Positions 7,678 to 16,896 of a stretch of 38,288 nucleotides of DNA are shown here, one piece after another (positions within the stretch are counted from its first letter, which is position 1; each line of letters begins with the position of its first letter). The DNA is taken from assembly GCA_021815315.1 (NCBI GenBank), contig JAKAHB010000004.1, positions 1 through 38,288 of the forward strand. The letters run 5' to 3'. Source of the stretch: a bacterium (GTDB taxonomy: Bacteria > Patescibacteriota > Minisyncoccia > Portnoybacterales > JAKAHB01). A model generated the notes under the pieces. That model worked only from the letters and a program-made list of their open reading frames with translations, was not told the origin of the DNA and searched no databases. The translations under genes were made by a program, and so were the position numbers.

Positions 7678-10299
7678 ATGCCTTTTTTTTCTAAATTATT
7701 AAAACAGAAGAAGCAATTTGACTCCCGCCGGTGGGAGTCTTTGGTTAAGCAAATTAACGACCTGGAACCTAGTTTTGAGAACCTGTCGGTTGAACGATTG
7801 AAAGAAGAGGTCGGGCGGCTCAAGGAAGAATGGTCTGCCGGTAAACCGTTGGACAAACTTTTGCCCGAAGCTTTCGCATTGACGCGCGCGGCGGCGCAAA
7901 AGACTTTGGGCCTGCGTCATTTTGACGTGCAGATGATTGGCGGGGCAATTTTGCACCAGGGGAAAATCGCCGAGATGAAGACCGGTGAAGGAAAAACGCT
8001 GGCGGCCACAACGGCCATTGCGCTTAACGCCTTGACCGGGCGGGGTGTCCACGTGATAACGGTCAACGATTACTTGGCCAAAAGAGATGCTAACTGGATG
8101 GGCCAGCTTTTTCACACCTTGGGGTTGACCGTGGGTTGTATTGTGCACGATAAATCGTATATTTTTGAGCCGAGAGTCGGTTTTGACAACGACGAAACTA
8201 CCATTGAATACGAAAACCTCAAAGAGGTGACGCGCCAAGAGGCCTATGCCGCCGATATCACCTATGGCACCAACAATGAATTCGGTTTTGATTATTTGCG
8301 CGATAATATGGTGGGCGACTTGTCGTTGAAAACCCAACGCGGACATTATTACGCGATCGTTGACGAGGTAGACTCAATTTTGGTTGACGAAGCCAGGACG
8401 CCGTTAATCATCTCCGCGCCTGACGAAGACTCGGGAAAACTTTACGAACAGTTTTCCAACATCATTCCGCAACTGAAAGAAAACCAAGACTATAATGTAG
8501 ATGAAAAAATGAAAGCGGTTACCCTGACCGATGAGGGCGTAGAAAGAATGGAAAAGATTTTAGGCATGGACATCTATAATGACCAGGGCATCAAATATGT
8601 CCATCATCTAGAGCAAGCTTTGCGGGCGCAAGTTCTGTTTAAAAAAGACCGCGACTATGTGGTGAAAGAAGACGAGGTTATTATTGTGGATGAATTCACC
8701 GGCAGGCTCATGCCCGGTCGGCGTTATTCGCAGGGTTTGCACCAGGCTTTGGAGGCCAAAGAAAAAGTGCGGGTGCAAAAAGAATCAAGGACTTTGGCCA
8801 CGATTACTTTCCAAAATTATTTTCGTCTCTACGAAAAATTAGCTGGCATGACCGGGACTGCCAAGACTTCCGAGGAAGAATTTCAGCAAGTTTACAATCT
8901 GGAGGTGGAAGTCGTCCCGACTAACCAGCCGATGGTGCGTGAAGATCTGCCCGATGCCATCTATGTCAACGAAGCAGCCAAGTTCAAGGCTTTGATTGTT
9001 GATATCAAAGAAAAATTGGAACAAGGCCGAGCCGTTTTGATCGGCACGGCTTCTATCCAAAAAAACGAATTATTGCATGAGTGGCTGGCCAAATCGGGGG
9101 TCAACCACGAAGTATTAAACGCCAAAAACCACGAACGCGAAGCGCAAATTATCGCGCAGGCCGGTTTCCCTCGAGCCGTGACCGTAGCCACCAATATGGC
9201 CGGTCGGGGCGTGGACATCAAATTGGACGAAAGCGTCAAGCAGGCCGGAGGCTTGCACATCATCGGCACCGAACGTCATGAGGCCCGACGGATTGATAAT
9301 CAATTGCGGGGCCGAGCCGGCCGCCAAGGCGATCCTGGTTCCAGTCGTTTTTATCTTTCTCTGGAAGATGATTTAATGCGGATTTTTGGACCCGACAGAA
9401 TTAAAAATATGATGTCGGCCCTGAAATTTCCGGAAGACCAGTCGATTGAAAATAAATTTATTACCAGGGCGATAGAAAATGCGCAGGAAAAAATTGAGGG
9501 GTTTAATTTTGACGCTCGAAAACATGTCCTGGAATATGACGATGTCATGGGTCGCCAACGCAACACCATCTATCGCAAACGCGATGAAATTTTGGCTTTG
9601 TCGCAAGGCCAAGAAGCGGAGAAGCAAACCGGGGAAGAAAAAATTCTTTTGGCCTTGGTCAGAAAGCACGACTCTTTGAAAGACTTGGTCTTGGATATTG
9701 TGAACGAAGAGTTGGCCAAGCTGGTTGATTTTCACGCGCCGGAAGAAAATTATAAAGACCAGTGGCAGTTGGAAGAATTGGCCGAAGCGGTGCAAGCCCT
9801 GATTCCTTTGCCGGGAAATTTGCACAAGGTTTTGTTGGACACGCCGACCCGGGAAGAAATTAAGCAGTTTTTGATTGACTCGGCTGCTGCCGCCTACGCC
9901 GCCAGAGAAGCCTCCCTGGGAGCGGAACAAATGCGCGAGGTGGAAAAAGCGGTGTTGTTGCGCAATCTGGACATGTTGTGGATGGAGCATCTGGAGAACA
10001 TGGATCACCTGAAAGATTCGGTGCGTTTACGTGCTTATGGGCAAAAAGATCCGCTGGTGGAGTATAAAAATGAAGGCTGGCGCCTGTTCAAAACACTCTT
10101 GGAAGACGTCCAATTCAGCGTGATCAACACAATCTTCAAGGTGCAGTTGGCCCAGCCATCAATCGCCAGCCACCAGCCGCTAGCCACCAGGGCCGGCGAA
10201 CAACCTGCCATTCGCCACGAGTCAGGCGCCAAGGTAGGCCGCAACGACCCTTGCCCGTGCGGGTCGGGAAAGAAATATAAGAAGTGTCATGGAAAGTGA
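7678..10299 (+). CDS. secA: Protein translocase ATPase SecA
   Basis: 873 residues from ATG 7678; an in-frame GTG at 7627 overlaps hpf and gives an untypical N-terminus. SecA is the ATP-driven motor pushing preproteins through SecYEG. Visible motifs: Walker [20 protein letters not shown], the DEAD-like [17 protein letters not shown], the preprotein-binding region ([25 protein letters not shown]), [22 protein letters not shown] and the helicase motif [24 protein letters not shown]. The C-terminus carries the zinc-binding, SecB/ribosome-contacting motif with CPCGSG and a following KKCHG. Length is slightly below the E. coli protein (901). secD and secF follow about 1.5 kb downstream. All catalytic motifs look intact. 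Confidence 0.98.
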   Translation: MPFFSKLLKQKKQFDSRRWESLVKQINDLEPSFENLSVERLKEEVGRLKEEWSAGKPLDKLLPEAFALTRAAAQKTLGLRHFDVQMIGGAILHQGKIAEMKTGEGKTLAATTAIALNALTGRGVHVITVNDYLAKRDANWMGQLFHTLGLTVGCIVHDKSYIFEPRVGFDNDETTIEYENLKEVTRQEAYAADITYGTNNEFGFDYLRDNMVGDLSLKTQRGHYYAIVDEVDSILVDEARTPLIISAPDEDSGKLYEQFSNIIPQLKENQDYNVDEKMKAVTLTDEGVERMEKILGMDIYNDQGIKYVHHLEQALRAQVLFKKDRDYVVKEDEVIIVDEFTGRLMPGRRYSQGLHQALEAKEKVRVQKESRTLATITFQNYFRLYEKLAGMTGTAKTSEEEFQQVYNLEVEVVPTNQPMVREDLPDAIYVNEAAKFKALIVDIKEKLEQGRAVLIGTASIQKNELLHEWLAKSGVNHEVLNAKNHEREAQIIAQAGFPRAVTVATNMAGRGVDIKLDESVKQAGGLHIIGTERHEARRIDNQLRGRAGRQGDPGSSRFYLSLEDDLMRIFGPDRIKNMMSALKFPEDQSIENKFITRAIENAQEKIEGFNFDARKHVLEYDDVMGRQRNTIYRKRDEILALSQGQEAEKQTGEEKILLALVRKHDSLKDLVLDIVNEELAKLVDFHAPEENYKDQWQLEELAEAVQALIPLPGNLHKVLLDTPTREEIKQFLIDSAAAAYAAREASLGAEQMREVEKAVLLRNLDMLWMEHLENMDHLKDSVRLRAYGQKDPLVEYKNEGWRLFKTLLEDVQFSVINTIFKVQLAQPSIASHQPLATRAGEQPAIRHESGAKVGRNDPCPCGSGKKYKKCHGK

Positions 10300-10407
10300 T
10301 ATTAAGCAGTCCTTCCATGGTTTTGGTGAAAGAAAATAAAAGGTGTTGCGGGAAAAAGCTTTATCGCCACCTTTCTAAGAGGAATCAGGGCTCCCTTTAA
10401 GGATGAT

Positions 10408-10434
10408 AAAAAAACACCTCTCTTCGGAGAGGTG
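10408..10434 (-). terminator. Terminator of the zinc-ribbon gene
   Basis: On the minus strand an 8-bp perfect stem CACCTCTC/GAGAGGTG with a 4-base loop (10415-10434) is followed by seven T. From secA's side only a weaker stem is seen at about 10340-10377. Confidence 0.85.
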
Positions 10435-10461
10435 GCTAAGCAGATCGTTTGAATAAAAAAC

Positions 10462-10674
10462 TCAGCGAGGCACATCGAACTTAGTAAACGATGCTCCGTA
10501 CCTGCATTTTGGGCACTCGAAGTAAAGCCACCGCTTCTGCTTGAACCCGCGGACTTTCCATCCACCGTCGTGATCATAGTGGCGGATATTCTCCTCTTCC
10601 AGTTCGTTGCCGCAGCTTGGACATTTCTTGCCTTTTTTAAAAGCAAGTCGCGCGTATTGCAGCAAGGTTCTCAT
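10462..10674 (-). CDS. Small zinc-ribbon protein, function unknown
   Basis: 70 residues with two CxxC knuckles, CPSCG (about residue 18) and CPKCR (about residue 54), separated by about 35 residues including HYDHDGGWKV and KQKRWLYFE. This is a one-zinc ribbon. It has an excellent Shine-Dalgarno (AAAGGAGA) and a near-consensus promoter, plus its own terminator, so it is a genuine single gene. Possible roles are nucleic-acid or protein binding; no specific family was recognised. It is divergent from the aminotransferase, with promoters about 30 bases apart. Confidence 0.75.
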   Translation of the reverse strand: MRTLLQYARLAFKKGKKCPSCGNELEEENIRHYDHDGGWKVRGFKQKRWLYFECPKCRYGASFTKFDVPR

Positions 10675-10707
10675 TCTTGGTCTCCTTTGCTTGTTCGAAT
10701 TTAATTA

Positions 10708-10735
10708 ATTATAGTAACCGAGAGATAAAAGTCAA
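10708..10735 (-). promoter_or_regulatory. Promoter of the zinc-ribbon gene
   Basis: Minus-strand TTGACT (10730-10735), 16-base spacer, perfect TATAAT (10708-10713). Confidence 0.8.
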
Positions 10736-10739
10736 GAAA

Positions 10740-10745
10740 TATAAA
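10740..10745 (+). promoter_or_regulatory. Aminotransferase -10 box, predicted leaderless start
   Basis: TATAAA with exactly 7 bases to ATG 10753. No Shine-Dalgarno, and no good -35 on this strand. It lies back to back with the zinc-ribbon promoter. Confidence 0.4.
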
Positions 10746-10752
10746 AGACACT

Positions 10753-11817
10753 ATGCAAAGAATAGACAGCCCTTCATTTTTTATCGGCAAAGGCGACGAC
10801 GAATTGATTTCGTTTGGTTCGGGCCAGCCGGATTTAGCGCCGCCCAAAGAGGTCTACGAAATTCTCCCGACCTATCGGGCTTTTAAATATGGCCTGGTGC
10901 AAGGGCAGGAAAACTTGCGAGCGGCGCTGGCGGCGCAATATCCCAACGCCACGGCGGAGAGCTTTGTAATTACCAACGGCGCTTCCGAAGCGTTGGATTT
11001 GTCTTTGCGGGCGCTCTTTGAGCCGGGCGCCAAAGTATTTTTACCCCGGCCCTACTATTATTCCTACCCCCATAACGTGCGTTTGGCGCATCTGGAGCCG
11101 AAATTTTATGAGCTGGAGAATGGCAAAATCAATTTTGAAACTTTTAGCGCGGGGGTCAAAGACTGCAAAGCGGTCATTATCAACTCGCCGGGTAATCCCA
11201 CCGGAACGGTTCAAGACCTGGATGTTTTAAAAAAGATTGAAAAGCTTTGCGATGAGCTGGGTATCTGGATAATTTCTGACGAGGTTTATAAAGACTTGAT
11301 TTATGAACGAGAAAATTATCTGATTGAAGGCAAAAAAGTGTTAACGCTCAATTCTTTTTCCAAGACTTTTGCTATGTGCGGTTTCCGGGTGGGCTATGTT
11401 TATGCTCGCGATGAGGAGTTTTTGCGCCAGGTGATAGAGATTAAAACTCACACTTCAATGAACACCAATATTTTGGGCCAGGAAATGGCGTTTGAGGCGA
11501 CCAAGGTGCCACATCGCTATGTTGAGCAACAAGTGAAGATCTGGCATGAACGCCGCGACTTGATTTATAAAAAATTAAAAGAACTGGACCTAGACCTCTG
11601 GAAGCCCGAAGGCGCCTTCTATGTTTTTCCCAAAATGAGAAATCCCAACCGGGTGGTTAACGACTTGTATCATAAATACAAAATGATTGTCTATGACGGC
11701 ACTTGGTTTGGCGATCCGGAACGAGTGCGTTTTTCTTATGCCTTGGACGTGGAGAAAATTGAAGAGGGGATGCGTCGGCTGAAGCAATATTTGGGGAAAG
11801 AATACAAGGCAGATTGA
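10753..11817 (+). CDS. Class I/II PLP-dependent aminotransferase
   Basis: 354 residues, fold type I. Visible motifs: substrate loop SFGSGQPDLAPP, YGLVQGQENLRAALAAQY, the ITNGASEALDLSLRALF cofactor helix, NSPGNPTGTVQDLD, ISDEVYKDLIYE (Asp to the pyridine nitrogen), the Schiff-base lysine in LNSFSKTFAMCGFRVGYVY, and the C-terminal carboxylate-binding Arg near VRFSYAL. These enzymes move amino groups between amino acids and keto acids. The N-terminus starts about 25-30 residues later than in typical aspartate aminotransferases, so the usual N-terminal helix is absent. Substrate cannot be told; aspartate/aromatic or alanine-type are all possible. Its end is 32 bases from secD. Confidence 0.9.
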   Translation: MQRIDSPSFFIGKGDDELISFGSGQPDLAPPKEVYEILPTYRAFKYGLVQGQENLRAALAAQYPNATAESFVITNGASEALDLSLRALFEPGAKVFLPRPYYYSYPHNVRLAHLEPKFYELENGKINFETFSAGVKDCKAVIINSPGNPTGTVQDLDVLKKIEKLCDELGIWIISDEVYKDLIYERENYLIEGKKVLTLNSFSKTFAMCGFRVGYVYARDEEFLRQVIEIKTHTSMNTNILGQEMAFEATKVPHRYVEQQVKIWHERRDLIYKKLKELDLDLWKPEGAFYVFPKMRNPNRVVNDLYHKYKMIVYDGTWFGDPERVRFSYALDVEKIEEGMRRLKQYLGKEYKAD

Positions 11818-11842
11818 CTTTTGTTTCGGATTTGGCTATCTT
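11814..11842 (+). promoter_or_regulatory. secD promoter, predicted leaderless
   Basis: TTGACT (11814-11819), 17-base spacer, TATCTT (11837-11842), exactly 7 bases to ATG 11850. The -35 overlaps the stop codon of the aminotransferase gene. Confidence 0.6.
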
Positions 11843-11849
11843 TATTTAT

Positions 11850-13304
11850 ATGAGTTTTTCGCGAACTATCGGTAAAATCCTGACTTCACCGGCCAAGGCG
11901 ATTGGGCGGGTTTTTAAATCTGGAAATGCCAAAAAACCCAAGGCTTTAGCGGTGGTGATTTTTTTGATTGGAATTTTGGCGGGTTTTTTCTGCTACCCGA
12001 AATATTGGGACAAGGGAGTTGACTTTGTTAATGCCAAAAAAAATCAAACCTTTTTTAAAAGCGTTCCCAACCTGCCGCACTTTTCCAGTTTGCCTTTTCG
12101 GCTGGGGCTGGATTTGCAGGGCGGCACCCATTTGGTTTATGAAGCCGACCTTGCCAACGTGGGGAAAACCAATTACGGCGAGGCGATGCAAGGTGTAAGA
12201 GACGTTATTGAGCGTCGCGTTAATCTTTTTGGCGTAACCGAACCAGTGGTTCAAGTTGACCAGGTTGCTGGGCACTATCGTTTGATTGTGGAATTGGCCG
12301 GCGTTAAAGATGTCAACCAGGCGATTAAGATGATCGGCGAAACGCCTTCGTTGGATTTTCGGACCGAGAAACCGGCTGAAGAGACCCAGGCTATTTTGGA
12401 GGCTCAAAAAAAGAACGGACGGATTTACGAAGATCCCTATTTTCAACCATCAAGTTTAACCGGCCGTTACCTAAAGAGCGCCCAAGTTGACTTCAACCCC
12501 AACACCTACCAGCCGGTTGTTTCTCTGGTTTTTGACGACCAGGGGGCCAAGCTTTTTGAAGAATTGACTCGAGCCAATGTCGGGAAGAAAGTGGCGATTT
12601 ATCTGGACGGGATGCCTATTTCAGCCCCCCGGGTGAACGAAGCGATTGTGGGTGGCCGGGCGCAAATCAGTGGGAACTTTACCGTTGATCAGGCCAAGGA
12701 GTTGGTGCGAAGATTAAACGCCGGTGCTTTGCCGGTGCCCATTAGTTTGGTCAACCAACAAAGCGTCGGGGCCAGTTTGGGCGAAGATTCTCTCTTTCGC
12801 AGTCTGCGCGCCGGTCTTTTTGGTTTGATTGCCGTCGCCTTGTTTATGATTTTGTGGTACCGCTTTTTGGGCGTCTTGGCGGTGGTGGCTTTGCTGGTTT
12901 ACACCGCTATTGTTTTGGCGATCTTCAAGTTCATTCCGGTTACCCTGACCCTGGCGGGTATTGCCGGGTTTATTCTATCAATTGGCATGGCGGTGGACGC
13001 CAACATCTTGATTTTTGAAAGATTGAAAGAAGAATTGCGTTCCGGCAAGAGTTTTGGAACCTCGGTGGAAGAGGGCTTTGCCCGAGCCTGGTTATCTATT
13101 CGCGATTCCAACGCTTCGTCGCTGATAACTTGCGTGATTTTATTTTGGCTGGGGACAAGCATCATCAAGGGGTTTGCTTTGACACTGGGAATTGGCATTT
13201 TGATTTCTCTCTTTTCCGCGATTTTTGCCACCAAGACTTTTTTGAGATTGTTTATTGGAGGATTTTTTGAGAAAAGAAACTGGATGATTGGGATGAGGAA
13301 ATAA
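11850..13304 (+). CDS. secD: Protein translocase subunit SecD
   Basis: 484 residues from ATG 11850; the longer in-frame TTG at 11814 is the promoter -35. SecD with SecF uses the proton motive force to help pull exported proteins out of SecYEG. One N-terminal membrane segment (about 33-52) is followed by the P1 periplasmic head, with LGLDLQGGTHLVYE (the D1 motif) and RRVNLFGVTEPVVQ. The C-terminal half has five membrane segments with ALFMILWYRFLGVLAV, the D4 Asp in SIGMAVDANILIFERLKEELR, and the conserved SNASSLITCVILFWLG. A basic, amphipathic start (about residues 5-30) precedes the first helix. The next gene, secF, begins 19 bases on. Confidence 0.97.
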   Translation: MSFSRTIGKILTSPAKAIGRVFKSGNAKKPKALAVVIFLIGILAGFFCYPKYWDKGVDFVNAKKNQTFFKSVPNLPHFSSLPFRLGLDLQGGTHLVYEADLANVGKTNYGEAMQGVRDVIERRVNLFGVTEPVVQVDQVAGHYRLIVELAGVKDVNQAIKMIGETPSLDFRTEKPAEETQAILEAQKKNGRIYEDPYFQPSSLTGRYLKSAQVDFNPNTYQPVVSLVFDDQGAKLFEELTRANVGKKVAIYLDGMPISAPRVNEAIVGGRAQISGNFTVDQAKELVRRLNAGALPVPISLVNQQSVGASLGEDSLFRSLRAGLFGLIAVALFMILWYRFLGVLAVVALLVYTAIVLAIFKFIPVTLTLAGIAGFILSIGMAVDANILIFERLKEELRSGKSFGTSVEEGFARAWLSIRDSNASSLITCVILFWLGTSIIKGFALTLGIGILISLFSAIFATKTFLRLFIGGFFEKRNWMIGMRK

Positions 13305-13323
13305 TTAGAATTCAAATTAGCGT

Positions 13324-14220
13324 ATGTGGATTATAAAACACAGAAGAATATTTTTGGGCATTTCAGCCGCGCTGATTGTTTTAAGCATCGCGGCCCTGGT
13401 TTTGTGGGGCTTGAAATTGGGCATTGATTTCAAGGGCGGTTCGCTGCTGGAAGCGAAATTTCCTGCCGGCCGACCCGATAAAAACGTTTTGGCCGAGGCT
13501 CTAAAGCCGCTCGATTTGGGAACGGTTACCATCCAGCCGGTGGGGACTAATGGTATTTTAATTCGCGCCAAAGATATAAATGAACAAAAGCACCAGGAAG
13601 TTCTCAAAGCTTTGAAAGAAAAAGCTTCGGAGCAAAAAATAGAAGAAGAAAGATTTGAATCCATCGGCCCGGTAATCGGTCAGGAATTAAAAAACAGAGC
13701 TCTTTGGGCCATTGTTTTGGTGCTGGTGATGATTGTCATTTATATCGCTTACGCCTTCCGAAAAATTTCCAGGCCGGTCAGCTCCTGGCGTTATGGTCTG
13801 GCCGCCCTGATTGCTCTGGCTCACGATGTTATCATCCCGGCTGGCATCTTTGCCAGTATGGGGCATTTTCTAGGAAAAGAGGCGGACCTTCTCTTTGTAA
13901 CCGCTCTTTTAACTATCCTTGGTTTTTCGGTGCACGACACAATCGTAGTCTTTGACAGAATTCGTGAAAATTTGAGAAGGGGCGGAGGCAAGGACTTTCA
14001 AGAGACGGTTGGTTTGAGCATTAACCAGACGCTGACTCGTTCCATTAATACGTCTTTTACAGTGCTTCTAACTTTGTTGGCGATCTACTTTTTTGGCGGT
14101 GTTTCAATCAAAGATTTTTCTTTAATTTTAATTTTAGGCATTTTCTTCGGAACCTATTCTTCGATTTTTATTGCTAGCCCGTTGCTGGTTGAGTGGGAAG
14201 GATGGCGTAATAGAAAATAA
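13324..14220 (+). CDS. secF: Protein translocase subunit SecF
   Basis: 298 residues. N-terminal membrane helix (about 9-31), then the signature LGIDFKGGSLLEAKF and a short periplasmic domain. The membrane bundle carries LAHDVIIPAGIFA, GFSVHDTIVVFDRIRENLRRG and TRSINTSFTVLLTLLAIYFFGG, the conserved D4-D6 region of SecF, including the His-Asp pair. It partners SecD, immediately upstream in the same operon. No yajC is present in this window. The operon ends at a very strong terminator just downstream. Confidence 0.97.
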   Translation: MWIIKHRRIFLGISAALIVLSIAALVLWGLKLGIDFKGGSLLEAKFPAGRPDKNVLAEALKPLDLGTVTIQPVGTNGILIRAKDINEQKHQEVLKALKEKASEQKIEEERFESIGPVIGQELKNRALWAIVLVLVMIVIYIAYAFRKISRPVSSWRYGLAALIALAHDVIIPAGIFASMGHFLGKEADLLFVTALLTILGFSVHDTIVVFDRIRENLRRGGGKDFQETVGLSINQTLTRSINTSFTVLLTLLAIYFFGGVSIKDFSLILILGIFFGTYSSIFIASPLLVEWEGWRNRK

Positions 14221-14238
14221 TAGTCTCTCTCAGTTTCC

Positions 14239-14294
14239 AACGAAGACCCCTATCGCCGAACAGCGATAGGGGTCTTCGTTAATTATTTTTTTTA
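14239..14294 (+). terminator. Strong terminator of secDF
   Basis: Perfect 18-bp stem (14239-14256 with 14263-14280), 6-base loop, then an AT-rich tract with eight T in a row. Confidence 0.95.
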
Positions 14295-14333
14295 GTTCAA
14301 AATTTCGGGGCTAGCAGGGTTCATGATTGACTA

Positions 14334-14362
14334 TTGACTTTTTGTCAAGGTTGTGATATCCT
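14334..14362 (+). promoter_or_regulatory. Promoter of the sigma4/HARE-HTH gene with palindromic -35
   Basis: TTGACT (14334-14339), 17-base spacer, TATCCT (14357-14362). The -35 is the left half of a perfect palindrome TTGAC-TTTTT-GTCAA (14334-14348), a possible operator. A Shine-Dalgarno-like AGGCAGGGGA precedes the start of the gene. Confidence 0.6.
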
Positions 14363-14425
14363 GGAAACGTTGTACCAAGCCCCATTCTTATAAAATGAAA
14401 AATAAAATGGAGGCAGGGGAAATCT

Positions 14426-15505
14426 ATGAAGAATCCAGTTGACTCAATTATTTCTTTGGTTCGCGAGGAGGTTCTAAACCCTCGAGGCAGGGACGTGGTT
14501 TTGCGTCGTTACGGCTTAAAACATGGCCGTCCCGAAACCCTGGAGGCTATTGGCCAAAGCTACGGCATTACGCGAGAAAGAGTCCGTCAGATTGAAAATG
14601 ACGTGCTTAAGATTATCTCCAAGCCAAGAAATTTGAAGGCCTTGCAGCCGTTTTTTGACGATCTGAAAGAGTACCTTAAGGAGCATGGCAATCTTCGTCG
14701 AGAAGACAAAATTTTTGAAGACTACAATCTTGTTTGTCTGCCGGTCGCGGCCAGTAATTCCAAAGAGGCCCAAGTTGGTTTTAAAAAGGGCTTTGGCAAA
14801 TGTCAGGGGGCGATCTATTTGCTGTTGAACTTGGGAGAAGCCTTTCAACGTGTCGGCGAAACCAGCGAATTCCATCCCATTTGGACGCTGGAAAAATCCA
14901 CCCTAAAAAAAGCCTCGGCTATCTTAAATAAGCTGGTAAAAAAACTGGACTCCCAAAACATCACCGTGTCTTTGGACGAGATAATCAAATGGCTTCAAGC
15001 AGAAGAGTCCCTGTTGCGTCCGAAAGAAATCCATTCTTTTATTGACGCTTCCAAACATGTCTATCAAAATAGTTTTGGCGACGTGGGATTGGGGCACTGG
15101 CCGGAAATTTCTCCGCGTGGCGTCAAAGACAAAGCTTTCGTTGTTATGAAAAAACAAAATCGTCCGTTGCACTTTACCGAAGTTACAAAACTGATCAACG
15201 AACTTTTGCCAACCGGCAGAAAAGCCTACGTACAAACGGTGCACAATGAGCTAATAAAAGACCCTCGGTTTGTGCTGATTGGCAGGGGAGTTTATGCTTT
15301 GACCGATTGGGGTTATGAACCCGGAACCGTGGGGGAAGTTATCGTTAATATTCTCAAAAAGGACGGGCCTTTGGCTAAAAACGATATTTTGGCCAAAGTA
15401 AAAAAGGCTCGTTTGGTCAAAGACAACACGATTTTGATAAATTTACAGAACAAAGATCTTTTCCAAAAACTTTCTGATGGTCGCTACGCGCTAAAAACCG
15501 CCTAA
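14426..15505 (+). CDS. Putative transcription regulator: sigma-70 region 4-like HTH plus HARE-HTH domain
   Basis: 359 residues. The N-terminus (about 15-65) reads like sigma-70 region 4: RDVVLRRYGLKHG, TLEAIGQSYGITRERVRQIE, the last being the classic -35-recognition helix. No sigma region 2 is present, so it is not a complete sigma factor. The middle (about 70-235) is helical and unfamiliar. The C-terminus (about 235-359) looks like the HARE-HTH fold of RNA polymerase delta subunit: PLHFTEVTKLINELLPTGR, DPRFVLIGRGVYALTDWGY, followed by a second winged-helix-like unit GPLAKNDILAKVKK to the end. The combination suggests an RNA-polymerase-associated regulator. Good Shine-Dalgarno, own promoter and terminator. 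Domain calls are by eye; function is inferred. Confidence 0.7.
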   Translation: MKNPVDSIISLVREEVLNPRGRDVVLRRYGLKHGRPETLEAIGQSYGITRERVRQIENDVLKIISKPRNLKALQPFFDDLKEYLKEHGNLRREDKIFEDYNLVCLPVAASNSKEAQVGFKKGFGKCQGAIYLLLNLGEAFQRVGETSEFHPIWTLEKSTLKKASAILNKLVKKLDSQNITVSLDEIIKWLQAEESLLRPKEIHSFIDASKHVYQNSFGDVGLGHWPEISPRGVKDKAFVVMKKQNRPLHFTEVTKLINELLPTGRKAYVQTVHNELIKDPRFVLIGRGVYALTDWGYEPGTVGEVIVNILKKDGPLAKNDILAKVKKARLVKDNTILINLQNKDLFQKLSDGRYALKTA

Positions 15506-15538
15506 CCGTCAAAAATGAATCTCGCTGGAAACGTTCAA

Positions 15539-15587
15539 ATTAAACCCGCCCCGAATCAAACCAGGCGGGTTTAATTTTGCCCTTTTT
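15539..15587 (+). terminator. Terminator of the sigma4/HARE-HTH gene
   Basis: Perfect 12-bp stem (15539-15550 with 15564-15575), 13-base loop, followed by TTT and a further T5 tract. Confidence 0.85.
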
Positions 15588-15616
15588 GGTCTCCACTACT
15601 CACCATTTTGCAAATA

Positions 15617-15625
15617 TGTTAAAAT
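15617..15625 (+). promoter_or_regulatory. Extended -10 of the membrane-protein/VirD4-like operon
   Basis: TG-T-TAAAAT (15617-15625), 9 bases before ATG 15635; leader of at most a few bases, no Shine-Dalgarno. Confidence 0.45.
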
Positions 15626-15634
15626 TAACCCGAC

Positions 15635-16891
15635 ATGGATTCTCTTATAGAATTTTTTAAATTGCTTCTTCTGGGCATTATCTGGCCGTTTTGGTGGATA
15701 TGGGCGCCTATCTTTCTGGCTGTCTTTTTTTTCAAGCTGTGGCTCAACTATTCCAGAGTGATGTTTTGGAAGAACATAGATTGGGTGCTGTTGGAAATTG
15801 TTCCTCCCCGAGAAGTCAAGCAGAGCCCCAAGGCGGCAGAAAGTATTTTTGCTGGTTTGTGGTCTTTTCACGGCACGGTAGCGACAAAGGTTGATAAATA
15901 CATCAAAGGAGCCACTCAAGAATATTTCACCTTGGAAATTGTGGGGATAGACGGTTTTGTCCATTTTTTCATTCGTTGTCCCCGAAATCGTCGGAACCAT
16001 GTAGAAGCGCAAGTTTATGGGCAATATCCGAATGCGGAAATCTTTGAAGCGGACGATTACACCAAAAAAATTCCCCACGTGGTCAATTCTCCCGATTGGG
16101 ATGTTTGGGGCGCCTCTTTGCGGCTGGACAAGCCGGATGCCTATCCCATCAGAACCTATCACGATTTCATAGATGTTGCCCCGATTAAGGGTGACGTGGC
16201 TTTTATTGACCCCCTAGCCAGTTTGATAGAAACCTTGAGCAAGTTAAGGCCGGGAGAGCAGTTTTGGATTCAGATTAACTGCCGGCCGGTGGCCGATGAT
16301 TGGAAAAACGAAGGCGTAGAGTTGATTAAGTCGATGATGGGCAATCAGGCGCCTCCCAAAGTTAATTTTTTGGTGGGGATTTTTAAAGAATTTGCCGCCG
16401 CTCTGGGAGCGGTCGTAAACGGTGACGCTTCGGCCGGCTCTCCGGCGGTCCCCAAGGCCTTTTTGCTTTCCGAGGCAGAGCGGAACGTAATGAAGGCTAT
16501 TGACCGCAGTATTTCCAAAAAAGGCTTTCAATGCAAAATTAATATAGTTTATCTGGGCCGCAAAGAGGTTTTTTCCAAGACTAATGTTGGGGCAGTAATG
16601 GGAGTCTTGAATCAGTTTAATGATCTCAATCTAAACGGTTTTAAAACGGAAGCGGACACGGTTACCAAGGCTAACTATCTATTTGTTGACCAGAGGCTCA
16701 ACTTCAAAAAAAGGCTGATTTTTGAGTCTAGCGTTGTCCGCCAGTTTTTTGAAAAAGGCTTTGTCTTGAATACGGAAGAGCTGGCCACTATTTTCCACCT
16801 GCCGGCCTTTTCAGTGGAGGCGCCCAGGACCCCGCGTATTGGAGCCAAGAAGTCTGGTGCTCCGAGCGCCTTGCCGATTGAACAATTTTAA
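15635..16891 (+). CDS. Membrane-anchored protein of unknown function, partner of the VirD4-like ATPase
   Basis: 418 residues. The N-terminus has two hydrophobic stretches (about 5-38: LIEFFKLLLLGIIWPFWWIW, FLAVFFFKLWL), so it is anchored by an inner-membrane hairpin with the bulk in the cytoplasm. The rest is soluble alpha/beta with VYGQYPNAEIFEADDY, LSKLRPGEQFWIQINCRPV and NQFNDLNLNGFKTEADTV. No catalytic motif was recognised. The gene ends 5 bases before a VirD4/TraG-like ATPase, so the two are almost certainly co-translated and probably form one complex, with this protein as membrane platform. That relationship is inferred from gene order. I do not recognise a named family with certainty. 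Confidence 0.7.
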   Translation: MDSLIEFFKLLLLGIIWPFWWIWAPIFLAVFFFKLWLNYSRVMFWKNIDWVLLEIVPPREVKQSPKAAESIFAGLWSFHGTVATKVDKYIKGATQEYFTLEIVGIDGFVHFFIRCPRNRRNHVEAQVYGQYPNAEIFEADDYTKKIPHVVNSPDWDVWGASLRLDKPDAYPIRTYHDFIDVAPIKGDVAFIDPLASLIETLSKLRPGEQFWIQINCRPVADDWKNEGVELIKSMMGNQAPPKVNFLVGIFKEFAAALGAVVNGDASAGSPAVPKAFLLSEAERNVMKAIDRSISKKGFQCKINIVYLGRKEVFSKTNVGAVMGVLNQFNDLNLNGFKTEADTVTKANYLFVDQRLNFKKRLIFESSVVRQFFEKGFVLNTEELATIFHLPAFSVEAPRTPRIGAKKSGAPSALPIEQF

Positions 16892-16896
16892 CAACT

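Noticed and set aside
10302-10646. 114-residue minus-strand ORF overlapping the zinc-ribbon gene
   Set aside because: Different frame of the same DNA; the 70-residue frame has the CxxC pairs, Shine-Dalgarno, promoter and terminator, and the long frame runs through that terminator.
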